Assembly: GCA_043818355.1 (NCBI GenBank)
Contig: JBDRFX010000008.1
Location: forward strand, 1 to 56,761
Length of the DNA stretch: 56,761 nt
Direction: 5' to 3'
From: JAHJCL01 sp043818355
GTDB taxonomy: Bacteria; Patescibacteriota; Minisyncoccia; Minisyncoccales; DG-74-3
Shown: positions 47,702 through 55,755 of the stretch, piece by piece
How positions within the stretch are numbered: position 1 is the stretch's first letter
Layout of the letters: the number at the start of each line of letters is the position of its first letter
The notes under the pieces: generated by a model
The model's input: only the letters and a program-made list of their open reading frames with translations
Told to the model about the DNA's origin: nothing
Database searches by the model: none
Made by a program: the position numbers and the translations under genes

Positions 47702-48967
47702 ATGAAACAATCTAAACTTTTAGTAAAAACTCAAAAATCAGCACCAAAAATAGCAGAAGCTATTTCTCATCAATTGTTATTAAGGGGGGACTTTATTTCT
47801 CAACTTACTTCAGGAGTTTATAGTTTTTTACCATTGGGAATGAGAGTTTATAGAAAGATAGAGAGCATTGTAAGAGAAGAAATGGAGGCCCTAGGCGCTC
47901 AAGAAATTTTTATGCCCTCTTTAATTCCTCAACAATTATGGTTAGAGACTAAAAGATGGACAGAAATTGATCCTCCTTTATTTCAAGTTAAAGATAGGCA
48001 TAATAAATTATATGGTCTTGGACCAACCCATGAAGAGGTGGTGACAGATTTGGTTAGACAAAGAGTGAAGTCATATAAAGATTTACCTTTTTCTGTTTTT
48101 CAAATTCAAAATAAATTTAGGAACGAGATGAGAGCCCAGGGAGGATTATTGAGAACCAGAGAGTTTATTATGAAAGATCTTTATAGTTTTCATAAAAACG
48201 AAAAAGAAGTTGAGGTGTTCTATGAAAAAGTTAAAAAAGCTTATTTCAACATTCTTAAAAGAGTGGGCTTGAATCCAATTTGTGTTGCGGCTGACTCAGG
48301 AACTATAGGTGGTAGTTTTTCTAATGAATTTATGATAGTTGCTGAGGTGGGAGAAGATAAAATATTAGTTTGTCCAAAATGTAAATTTTCTTCTAATATT
48401 GAAAAATCAGGTATGATTAAGAATTGTCCCAACTGCAAGACTGTCTTGGAAGTTAAAAAAGCCATAGAGGTTGGACATATTTTTATATTAGGAACAAAAT
48501 ATAGCGAAGCCATGAAGGCTAATTTTACTGATGAAAAAGGTGAAACTAAACCAATCATTATGGGTTGCTATGGAATAGGATTGCCAAGATTATTGTCTGC
48601 AATAGTAGAAGTAAATAATGATGAAAGAGGAATTATTTGGCCACAAAACATAGCTCCATTTCAAGTTCATTTACTTTCTACTGCAGAAAATAAAAAAGTA
48701 GAAAGCGCAACTGAAAAGTTGTATAACGAACTTAAAAAGGCTAATATTGAAGTATTGTACGATGACAGAAACGATAAATCTTTTGGTGAAAAACTTTTTG
48801 ATTCTGATTTGATTGGTATTCCTTGGAGAGTTGTAGTTTCTGAAAAAACCTTGAAAGAAGATGCTTTTGAGATTAAAAATAGAGGGAAGAAAAAAATAGA
48901 ATTAGTAGATTCAAAAAAAATTATTAAAGAATTGAGCTCATGTTTGAAGAAACAAGAGAGAAAATAA
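47702..48967 (+). CDS. proS: Prolyl-tRNA synthetase, without editing insertion, with zinc ribbon
   Basis: 421 residues against about 570. Class II motifs are intact: motif 1 region GVYSFLPLGMRVYRKIE, motif 2 FRNEMRAQGGLLRTREFIMKD, and motif 3 near GCYGIGLPRLLSAI. Where the INS editing domain (about 180 residues) lies in most bacterial ProRS, there is a short segment with CPKC and CPNC pairs (about residues 224-245), likely a zinc ribbon. The anticodon-binding domain follows. It may not edit alanyl-tRNA-Pro by itself. It overlaps mreB 2 by 28 bases. Confidence 0.93.
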   Translation: MKQSKLLVKTQKSAPKIAEAISHQLLLRGDFISQLTSGVYSFLPLGMRVYRKIESIVREEMEALGAQEIFMPSLIPQQLWLETKRWTEIDPPLFQVKDRHNKLYGLGPTHEEVVTDLVRQRVKSYKDLPFSVFQIQNKFRNEMRAQGGLLRTREFIMKDLYSFHKNEKEVEVFYEKVKKAYFNILKRVGLNPICVAADSGTIGGSFSNEFMIVAEVGEDKILVCPKCKFSSNIEKSGMIKNCPNCKTVLEVKKAIEVGHIFILGTKYSEAMKANFTDEKGETKPIIMGCYGIGLPRLLSAIVEVNNDERGIIWPQNIAPFQVHLLSTAENKKVESATEKLYNELKKANIEVLYDDRNDKSFGEKLFDSDLIGIPWRVVVSEKTLKEDAFEIKNRGKKKIELVDSKKIIKELSSCLKKQERK

Positions 48968-50004
48968 AAAATTTTATTTATCATGATATTGCTATTGACT
49001 TGGGAACAACAAATTCTCTAGTTTATGTTAGAGGCAGGGGAATTGTTATGCATGAACCCTCAGTAGTAGCTATTAATCAAAAGACAGGACAAGTTTTAGC
49101 TATTGGAGAAGAGGCCAAAAAAATGGTTGGTAGAACTCCCGCCCACATTGTCGCCACTAGACCATTGATTTCAGGAGTTGTTTCTGACTTTGAGGTGACG
49201 GAGCAAATGTTAAGATATTTCATCGAAAAAGCTAGAAGAAAAAGATTTATTTTAAATCCTAGACCAAGAGTGATTGTTGGTATTCCTTCTGGTGTGACAG
49301 AGGTTGAAAAAAAAGCCGTTTCAGATGCTACTAGAAACGCAGGAGCCAGAGAAGTGTTTTTAATAGAGGAACCAATGGCTTCAGCTATTGGAGCTAGGCT
49401 ACCTGTCCAAGAGCCTTCGGGTATATTTATTGTAGAAATAGGAGGGGGAACTACTGAAGTAGCAGTAATTTCTTTGGGAGGATTAGTTTTGGCAAAATCT
49501 TTAAGGGTAGCAGGAGACAGATTGAATCAAGATATCATCCAATTTGCTGAGCAAGAATATAAATTGTTAATTGGTCCAAGAACAGCAGAAGCCATTAAGA
49601 TAGGAATAGGCTCAGCTTTTCCCCAGAAAGACAAAATGGAAATGCCAATGCGTGGCAGGAACTTAGTAACGGGACTGCCAGAAGAAATATTAGTTTCAAG
49701 TCCCGAAGTAAGAATTGCCATGGAAAAATCAGTCAGCTTAATTGTTAATGAGATCAAGTCAGCCATTGAAGAAACTCCACCTGAGCTTTTGGCCGACATT
49801 ATGGCTTCAGGCATTCATATGGCAGGAGGGGGATCCTTGCTGAGAGGATTAGACATCTTGGTACAAAGAGAAACAAAAATTCCTACCAAAAGAGTTGAAG
49901 ATCCAATGACGGCAGTGGTTAGAGGAGCTGGTATGGTTTTAGAAAATCTTGATGAGTTGAAAGAAGTTTTGGTAGAAACAGAATATCTAGACCCACCAAG
50001 ATAG
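48940..50004 (+). CDS. mreB: MreB-like actin homologue 2, with D to E change in the phosphate-2 motif
   Basis: 354 residues. AIDLGTTNSLVYVRGRG is phosphate-1, and the phosphate-2 motif reads IVEIGGGTTEVAVISLGG, where nearly all MreB have VDIGGGT. The adenosine motif MAGGGSLLRG is present. The N-terminal 15 residues (MFEETREKIKNFIYH) may be an amphipathic membrane-binding helix. It overlaps proS by 28 bases. Two MreB types in five kilobases is uncommon for such a small genome. Confidence 0.92.
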   Translation: MFEETREKIKNFIYHDIAIDLGTTNSLVYVRGRGIVMHEPSVVAINQKTGQVLAIGEEAKKMVGRTPAHIVATRPLISGVVSDFEVTEQMLRYFIEKARRKRFILNPRPRVIVGIPSGVTEVEKKAVSDATRNAGAREVFLIEEPMASAIGARLPVQEPSGIFIVEIGGGTTEVAVISLGGLVLAKSLRVAGDRLNQDIIQFAEQEYKLLIGPRTAEAIKIGIGSAFPQKDKMEMPMRGRNLVTGLPEEILVSSPEVRIAMEKSVSLIVNEIKSAIEETPPELLADIMASGIHMAGGGSLLRGLDILVQRETKIPTKRVEDPMTAVVRGAGMVLENLDELKEVLVETEYLDPPR

Positions 50005-50038
50005 AATTAGAAATTAAAGATTTCTAATTACCAAAAAA

Positions 50039-50326
50039 ATGATTGATAAAGAACAGGTTAAACATATAGCTAAATTAGCAAGAATAGGTCTTACTGATGA
50101 AAAGATTGAAAAAATGCAGAAAGAACTTTCTGCTATTTTGGATTATTTTGAAAAATTAAAAGAAGTTGATGTTTCTGATGTTGAGCCTACTTCTCACTCT
50201 ATGAGCTTAGAGAACGTTTTTAGAGAGGACGAGGAGAATAAGCAAAGATTAGAAAAAGATTTGATTGATATGGCACCAGACAAGAAAGACGGTTATTTGA
50301 AGGTGAGATCAATTTTAGATAAGTGA
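50039..50326 (+). CDS. gatC: Aspartyl/glutamyl-tRNA(Asn/Gln) amidotransferase subunit C
   Basis: 95 residues: VKHIAKLARIGLTDEKIEK, LKEVDVSDVEPTSHSM and the late DKKDGYLKVRSIL. Together with GatA and GatB it makes Gln-tRNA(Gln), and in some species Asn-tRNA(Asn). gatA follows four bases later; gatB is not in the window. Confidence 0.95.
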   Translation: MIDKEQVKHIAKLARIGLTDEKIEKMQKELSAILDYFEKLKEVDVSDVEPTSHSMSLENVFREDEENKQRLEKDLIDMAPDKKDGYLKVRSILDK

Positions 50327-50330
50327 AAAT

Positions 50331-51779
50331 ATGGAATTAACCAAACTATCAATTAAAGAAATCCATGAAGGTTTAAAGTCAAAACAGTTTTTGGCTATTG
50401 ATCTTTGTAATGCCTATCTTGATAACATTGAAAAGAAAGATAAAGAGATTAATGCTTTTTTAACTGTAAGCAAAGATTTGGCTTTATCTCAAGCTGGGAA
50501 AGTTGATGAAATGATTGCTAATGGGGAGGATATTCCTTTGTTGGCAGGAGTTCCAATCGCTGTCAAAGATTTAATTTTGGTTAAAGGATTAAAGTGTACT
50601 GCAGGATCTAAAATTTTAGAAAATTATATTGCTCCATATGACGCAACAGTTATTACAAAGCTTAAAGAACAAGGAATTGTTATTTTGGGCAAAACCAATA
50701 TGGATGAATTTGCTATGGGTGCTTCAGGAGAAAATTCAGCTTATGGTCCGACTAAGAATCCTAATGATTTAGAAAGAGTTCCAGGAGGATCTTCTTCTGG
50801 TAGCGCTGCTGCTGTAGCATCAGACATGTGTTGTTTTGCTTTAGGAACTGATACAGGTGGCTCTATTCGTCAGCCATCTTCTTTCTCTGGAATAGTTGGC
50901 ATCAAACCTACCTATGGAGCTGTGTCTAGATATGGAGTTATAGCCATGGCTTGTTCTTTGGATCATGTTGGAGTTTTAGCAAAAACTAGCGAAGACGCTA
51001 GAATAGCTTTCGATGGTATTTCTGGTCCAGACCCACTTGATTCTACTAGTGCTCAAATGGCAACTGTTAGTAATACTGCTCCTAAAGAAAAAATTAAAAT
51101 TGAAAATTTGAGAATTGGTGTTCCCAAAGAATATTTTATTGATGGAATGGATAAGGGAGTGGAGGTTTTGATTAAAGAGGCTATTAAAAAATATGAAAAA
51201 GCAGGAGCTAAGATAGAAGAAATTAGTTTGCCACATACAGAATATGCTATTGCCACTTATTATATTATTGTTCCGAGTGAAGTTTCTGCTAATATGGCAA
51301 GATTTGATGGGATTAAGTATGGATACTCAGCTTTAAGAAATAATCGTGAAGATTGTGAGAATCTATTAGATGTTTACCTTAAATCACGCGGAGAGGGCTT
51401 TGGAGAAGAGGTAAGAAGAAGAATATTAATAGGAACGTATGTTTTATCCGCTGGTTATTACGACGCCTATTATTTGAAAGCTCAGAAAGTGAGAACTTTA
51501 ATTAAAAAAGATTTTGAAAAAGCCTTTGAAAATGTTGATGTTATTTTGGCTCCAACAACACCTAATACAGCTTTTAAGATAGGTGAGAATGTTTCAGATC
51601 CTTTGACAATGTATCTTTGTGATGTATTCACAGCACCACTGGACTTAGCTGGTATGCCAGGATTGGCTATTCCTTGTGGTAAAGTCAATAATCTTCCTGT
51701 CGGGTTACAGATTATTGGGAAGCCATTCTCTGAATCTCAAATTTTTGATGTTGCTGATGCCTTTAAAGAGTTAAAATAA
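50331..51779 (+). CDS. gatA: Aspartyl/glutamyl-tRNA(Asn/Gln) amidotransferase subunit A
   Basis: 482 residues, amidase-signature family. The catalytic Lys is in VPIAVKDLI, the Ser pair in GGSSSGSAAAVASD and GTDTGGSIRQPSSF. The C-terminal GLAIPCGKVNNLPVGLQIIGKPF is typical. It frees ammonia from glutamine. Coupled to gatC by a short gap. Confidence 0.97.
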   Translation: MELTKLSIKEIHEGLKSKQFLAIDLCNAYLDNIEKKDKEINAFLTVSKDLALSQAGKVDEMIANGEDIPLLAGVPIAVKDLILVKGLKCTAGSKILENYIAPYDATVITKLKEQGIVILGKTNMDEFAMGASGENSAYGPTKNPNDLERVPGGSSSGSAAAVASDMCCFALGTDTGGSIRQPSSFSGIVGIKPTYGAVSRYGVIAMACSLDHVGVLAKTSEDARIAFDGISGPDPLDSTSAQMATVSNTAPKEKIKIENLRIGVPKEYFIDGMDKGVEVLIKEAIKKYEKAGAKIEEISLPHTEYAIATYYIIVPSEVSANMARFDGIKYGYSALRNNREDCENLLDVYLKSRGEGFGEEVRRRILIGTYVLSAGYYDAYYLKAQKVRTLIKKDFEKAFENVDVILAPTTPNTAFKIGENVSDPLTMYLCDVFTAPLDLAGMPGLAIPCGKVNNLPVGLQIIGKPFSESQIFDVADAFKELK

Positions 51780-51818
51780 AAATAGACTTTTTGAGTAATT
51801 TATTGTATAAAAACATAT

Positions 51819-52331
51819 ATGGTAAGTGAAGTGTTGTCATATTTAATATCTCCAAAATTTCAGAATGAACTTTTTCCTGTAAAAATAGTGCTCTTGTTAT
51901 TCGCTGTTTTTTTCGGAATTTCTACTATTATATTTTTCTTTAAAACAAGCTGGTTCGAGGAAGTTTTCTTAAGAGATTTTATTGAAATATGGACTTATAG
52001 TCCACATTGGAAAAGGGGAGCTAAGAGCAAATGGAACAAGATTATTAAAAGATTAAAGAAAGGAAAAGAAGCGGAGCTAAAATTAGCTGTTATTGATGCT
52101 GATCAAATGTTAGCAGATGTTTTAAATAAAATTGGATATCCTGGAGAAACATTGTCGGAAAGCTTGGCCAAAATTGATGTAGAAACTTTAACCAATCTTG
52201 AAGAAGTTAAAGAGGCTCATAAGATAGCTAGCAATGTTATGCATGATCCTGATTATGATTTAGATATTAATTCAGCGGAAAAGGTTTTGAGAGCGTACAA
52301 GAATGCATTAATATCTTTAGAAGCGTTTTAG
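51819..52331 (+). CDS. Unknown membrane-anchored protein with helical C-terminal domain
   Basis: 170 residues. A single membrane segment (about 21-41) is followed by a basic stretch (HWKRGAKSKWNKIIKRLKKGKE) and an all-helical acidic domain rich in Leu, Asp and Glu (about 75-170) with HDPDYDLDINSAEKVLRAY near the end. I recognise the general type as common in Patescibacteria genomes but know no function. Probably membrane-tethered with the helical domain in the cytoplasm (positive-inside rule). It precedes the tRNA cluster promoter. Confidence 0.6.
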   Translation: MVSEVLSYLISPKFQNELFPVKIVLLLFAVFFGISTIIFFFKTSWFEEVFLRDFIEIWTYSPHWKRGAKSKWNKIIKRLKKGKEAELKLAVIDADQMLADVLNKIGYPGETLSESLAKIDVETLTNLEEVKEAHKIASNVMHDPDYDLDINSAEKVLRAYKNALISLEAF

Positions 52332-52360
52332 TCATTTTTTGAGTTTTTTGACTTTGTAAA

Positions 52361-52389
52361 TTGATTAATTTGCAAATTTTGTGTATGAT
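52361..52389 (+). promoter_or_regulatory. Promoter of the tRNA cluster
   Basis: TTGATT (52361-52366), 17-base spacer, TATGAT (52384-52389), 22 bases before the first tRNA. It serves the three tRNAs in a row. Confidence 0.6.
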
Positions 52390-52411
52390 GAGATTTGAAA
52401 AGATTTGATAT

Positions 52412-52482
52412 CGCGGTGTGGAGGAGTAGTACCTTGCCAGGCTCATAACCTGGAGGCCCTGGTGCAATTCCAGGCACCGCAA
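52412..52482 (+). tRNA. Initiator tRNA-fMet(CAT), unusual elbow
   Basis: 71 bases: acceptor CGCGGTG pairs with CACCGCA leaving the C1-A72 mismatch that marks initiator tRNA. Anticodon stem CCAGG/CCTGG with loop CTCATAA. The 29:41 pair is A-T, so only two of the three usual initiator G-C pairs remain. The D loop is short (AGTAGTA, no GG) and the T loop is TGCAATT, with G in place of U at position 55. The 3' CCA is not encoded. Confidence 0.88.
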
Positions 52483-52507
52483 CAAGAATTGTGGGTGTTG
52501 TGTGTGG

Positions 52508-52579
52508 GGCGGTGTAGCTCAGTGGTAGAGCAGCGGCATCATAAGCCGTCGGTCGCGGGTTCGAGTCCCTCCACCGCCA
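52508..52579 (+). tRNA. tRNA with CAT anticodon, elongator Met (or Ile2)
   Basis: 72 bases: acceptor GGCGGTG/CACCGCC, D arm GCTC-AGTGGTA-GAGC, anticodon loop ATCATAA (CAT), T loop TTCGAGT, discriminator A. A C-T mismatch lies in the T stem. Met elongator is most likely; a lysidine-modified Ile tRNA cannot be excluded from sequence alone. CCA is not encoded. Confidence 0.9.
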
Positions 52580-52585
52580 CAAAAT

Positions 52586-52661
52586 GCGGGCGTAGCTTAG
52601 TTTGGTTTAAAGTGCCTCCCTGTCACGGAGGAGATCGTGGGTTCAAATCCCATCGCCCGCG
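52586..52661 (+). tRNA. tRNA-Asp(GTC)
   Basis: 76 bases: acceptor GCGGGCG/CGCCCGC, anticodon stem CCTCC/GGAGG with loop CTGTCAC (GTC), T arm GTGGG-TTCAAAT-CCCAT, discriminator G. Six bases separate it from the CAT tRNA. CCA is not encoded. Confidence 0.93.
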
Positions 52662-52682
52662 CATTTGTTTTTTTATCCACAG

Positions 52683-52708
52683 AAAAGAGTTGAATTTAAC
52701 TCTTTTTT
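52683..52708 (+). terminator. Terminator of the tRNA cluster
   Basis: AAAAGAGTT (52683-52691), loop GAATTT, AACTCTTTT (52698-52706) with further T. It lies between tRNA-Asp and pheS. Confidence 0.75.
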
Positions 52709-52724
52709 GAGTTAAAATTAGAAT

Positions 52725-53741
52725 ATGTTAGATAAATTAAATAGCTTAAAAGATGAGGCTAAAACAGAACTGGAAAAGGCAACAGATCCAAGAGTTTTAA
52801 ATAATGCTTTTAATAAATATTTAGGGAAAAAGGGGGAAGTTAATCTCATTTTGAGATCTATTAAAGACTTGCCAGAAGAAGAAAGAATAAAGACCGGAAA
52901 AGAAGCCAATGAAGTTAAGAATATTCTTGAAAATATTTATAAAGAAAAAGCCAAAAGTTTTGAGATTAAAGATGATTCTCATGAGAAATGGATTGATATT
53001 ACTCTCCCTGGTGTTCAACAAGAAATAGGACATATTCATCCCTTGACTCAAAGCAGGAGAGAGATAGAAGAAATATTTTCTTCCATGGGTTTCTCTGTTG
53101 TTGATGGTCCGCAAATGGAAACAGAATTTTATAATTTTGACGGTTTGAATATTCCCAAAAATCATCCTGCCAGAGATTTATGGGACACGATTTATCTTAA
53201 AAATGGCAACCTATTAAGAACTCATACCTCTCCAATGCAGGTTAGATATATGGAGAAGCACAAGCCACCTTTGAGAATTATTATTCCTGGGCGTGTTTTT
53301 AGATATGAAGCCACTGACGCTAGTCATGAAATTAATTTTAATCAGGTTGAGGGATTAATGGTTGGAGGAAAGGGAGAGATAACAGTAGCTAGCTTTAAAG
53401 CTATTATAGAAGGATTTTTATCAAATTTTTTCGGCGAAGAAATTAAAATTAGATTGAGGCCAGGATTCTTTCCATTTACTGTTATTTCTTTTGAGATTGA
53501 TGCCTCTTGTCCTTTGTGTGACCAAAAAGGATGTCCTGCTTGTAAAGAATCAGGTTGGATTGAATTAATGGGAGCTGGAATGGTTCATCCCAGTGTTTTT
53601 AAAAACTCAGGATTAAATCCTGACGAATGCCAAGGATTTGCTTTTGGAATGGGGCTAGAAAGATTAACAATGATTAAGAGAAAGATTAATGATCTTAGAT
53701 TGTTTTATTCGGGGGACATTAAATTTTTAAAACAATTTTAG
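52725..53741 (+). CDS. pheS: Phenylalanyl-tRNA synthetase alpha subunit
   Basis: 338 residues, standard length. An N-terminal coiled-coil (about 1-85) is followed by the catalytic domain with GHIHPLTQSRREIEEIF, the HPARDLWDT substrate loop, and FAFGMGLERLTMIK (motif 3). A CPLCDQKGCPACKESGW segment forms a zinc-like loop. Works as a heterotetramer with PheT, encoded seven bases later. Confidence 0.97.
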   Translation: MLDKLNSLKDEAKTELEKATDPRVLNNAFNKYLGKKGEVNLILRSIKDLPEEERIKTGKEANEVKNILENIYKEKAKSFEIKDDSHEKWIDITLPGVQQEIGHIHPLTQSRREIEEIFSSMGFSVVDGPQMETEFYNFDGLNIPKNHPARDLWDTIYLKNGNLLRTHTSPMQVRYMEKHKPPLRIIIPGRVFRYEATDASHEINFNQVEGLMVGGKGEITVASFKAIIEGFLSNFFGEEIKIRLRPGFFPFTVISFEIDASCPLCDQKGCPACKESGWIELMGAGMVHPSVFKNSGLNPDECQGFAFGMGLERLTMIKRKINDLRLFYSGDIKFLKQF

Positions 53742-53748
53742 TAAGTAT

Positions 53749-55755
53749 ATGATATTTTCATACAATTGGTTACAAAGCTTAATAAAACAAAAATTGCCTG
53801 AACCTAAAAAAGTGGCAGAGCTTTTAACAATGCATTCTTTTGAAATAGATGAATTGAAAAAGGTGGGGACTGACTATGTTTTTGATATTGCTGTTTTACC
53901 AAATAGGGGACATGATTGTTTTTCTCACGAAGGAATAATAAGAGAGATAGTTACTTTAATGGGCATAAAATATACGACTTTAGACATTCAGTTGAAGGAA
54001 GATGAAAGCATTCAAGCTAAGGACTTTATTTCTGTTGAAATTAAAGATAAGGAATGCAGAAGATATGTCGCAGGAGTAATGATAGATGTTAAGTTGGGCG
54101 AATCACCAGATTGGCTCAAAGAAAGATTGATGGCTTGTGGTTTGAGACCTATTAATAATATTGTAGATGTTGCTAATTATATAATGTTAGAAACAGGACA
54201 ACCTCTACATGTTTTTGATGCTGAAAAAATTCATGACAGAAAAATTATTGTTAGAAAAGGAAGATCTGGAGAAAAACTAGAAACTTTAGACGACGAAATT
54301 GTTGATTTAGATTCTGATATATTATTAATTACGGATTCATCTGGACCATTGGCTGTTGCTGGAATTAAGGGAGGAAAGGGAAGTGGAATAGACAAAAATA
54401 CCAAAACTATTATTGTTGAGTCGGCTAACTTTGAACCAATGGCCATTAGAAGAGGATCAAAGAAATTAAAATTAAAAACAGATGCTTCTTGGAGATTTGA
54501 ACATGATTTAGACGTTAATATAGCTCCAATAGCTGTTAAAAGGGCAATGTTTTTAATTCAAGAAGTAGCTGGAGGAAAAATTGCCAAAGGATTGGTGGAT
54601 ATTTTTTCTTCTGAAACAAAGCAAAGAAAGCTAGACTTTAGATTAAGTATGACTCAAAAAATGCTTGGCATTGAAATAGCAGAAAAAGATATTAAGGGCA
54701 TTTTAGATAGATTGGGATTTGGATTTAAAGAAAAAGAAGATGGTTTGTTAGAGATTTTAATCCCAACCATTAGAGGCGACATTACTATAGTTGAAGATCT
54801 TGTTGAAGAAATTGGTAGGGTTTGGGGATTTAATAATATTCCTGCTGTTTTTCCTAACGTTCTTTTAACTATTCCAAAGTTCGAAGAAAATGCCTATTGG
54901 GAACAAAAAATTAAAAAGAACTTAAAAGAAATAAAATTTATTGAGGTCTATAATAAATCTTTTATTGGAGAGAAGGAGATAGAATTGTTGGGTGTGTCTA
55001 AAGAAGACTTGATTGAAGTTACTAATCCTCCAAGCGCTGATTATCAATACATGAGACCTGATTTCTTGGTTCATTTGATGAACAACATAGCTTTTAATCA
55101 AAAATCATTTTCTCAGTTTAGATTATTTGAATTGGGTAAAATTTTTGATAATTCTGAAGGAGAAAGAAGACTATTGGCTGGAGTTATAATGGGGTATGAA
55201 TTTTATGATGCTAAGGGTGTGATTGAAGCACTATTAGCTAATTTTAATGTTAGCGACATTTCCTTTATTAAGCCAGAAAAAACAAAAGTTTGTTGGGATT
55301 CCAGCATGATTGCTGAAATTATGATAGGAAAAGAAATTATTGGAAGTGTTGGAAAGATTAATAAAAAATGGATTAATTTTTTTAAGATAAATGGAGATGT
55401 GTTTGGTTTTAAAATTGATTTTGAAAAATTACAGAACTTGGCTAAGAGATATAGAGATTATGTTCCTCTTTCTCCATATCCTTCAGCAACTAGAGATTTG
55501 GCAGTTTTAGTGCCACTAGAAATACCAGCAATGGATGTTGTTAAAAAAATTAAAAACAGTGGAAAACTATTAAAAAATATTGAAATATTTGATGTGTACT
55601 CAGGAGAAGGAATTCCTGATAACAAGAAGAATATTGCTTTTCATTTAATTTATCAATCTCAAGATCATACTCTTGAGACAAAAGAAATTGATGAAATTCA
55701 TCAAAATATAATTAAGGATCTGGAAGCAAACCCAGAATTTATGGTAAGAAAATGA
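53749..55755 (+). CDS. pheT: Phenylalanyl-tRNA synthetase beta subunit, without OB domain
   Basis: 668 residues against about 790-800. After the N-terminal FSYNWLQSLIKQKLPEP the sequence passes almost directly to FDIAVLPNRGHDCFSHEGI, so the EMAP-II-like tRNA-binding OB domain (about 110 residues) of most bacterial PheT is missing. The editing B3/B4 region, the B5 domain and the C-terminal anticodon-binding FDX-ACB domain (YPSATRDLAVLVP) are present. The stop overlaps gyrB by four bases. Confidence 0.95.
   Translation: MIFSYNWLQSLIKQKLPEPKKVAELLTMHSFEIDELKKVGTDYVFDIAVLPNRGHDCFSHEGIIREIVTLMGIKYTTLDIQLKEDESIQAKDFISVEIKDKECRRYVAGVMIDVKLGESPDWLKERLMACGLRPINNIVDVANYIMLETGQPLHVFDAEKIHDRKIIVRKGRSGEKLETLDDEIVDLDSDILLITDSSGPLAVAGIKGGKGSGIDKNTKTIIVESANFEPMAIRRGSKKLKLKTDASWRFEHDLDVNIAPIAVKRAMFLIQEVAGGKIAKGLVDIFSSETKQRKLDFRLSMTQKMLGIEIAEKDIKGILDRLGFGFKEKEDGLLEILIPTIRGDITIVEDLVEEIGRVWGFNNIPAVFPNVLLTIPKFEENAYWEQKIKKNLKEIKFIEVYNKSFIGEKEIELLGVSKEDLIEVTNPPSADYQYMRPDFLVHLMNNIAFNQKSFSQFRLFELGKIFDNSEGERRLLAGVIMGYEFYDAKGVIEALLANFNVSDISFIKPEKTKVCWDSSMIAEIMIGKEIIGSVGKINKKWINFFKINGDVFGFKIDFEKLQNLAKRYRDYVPLSPYPSATRDLAVLVPLEIPAMDVVKKIKNSGKLLKNIEIFDVYSGEGIPDNKKNIAFHLIYQSQDHTLETKEIDEIHQNIIKDLEANPEFMVRK

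Noticed and set aside
52405..52710. 101-residue open frame over the tRNA cluster
   Set aside because: It overlaps three clear tRNA genes; the translation has no protein-like pattern.
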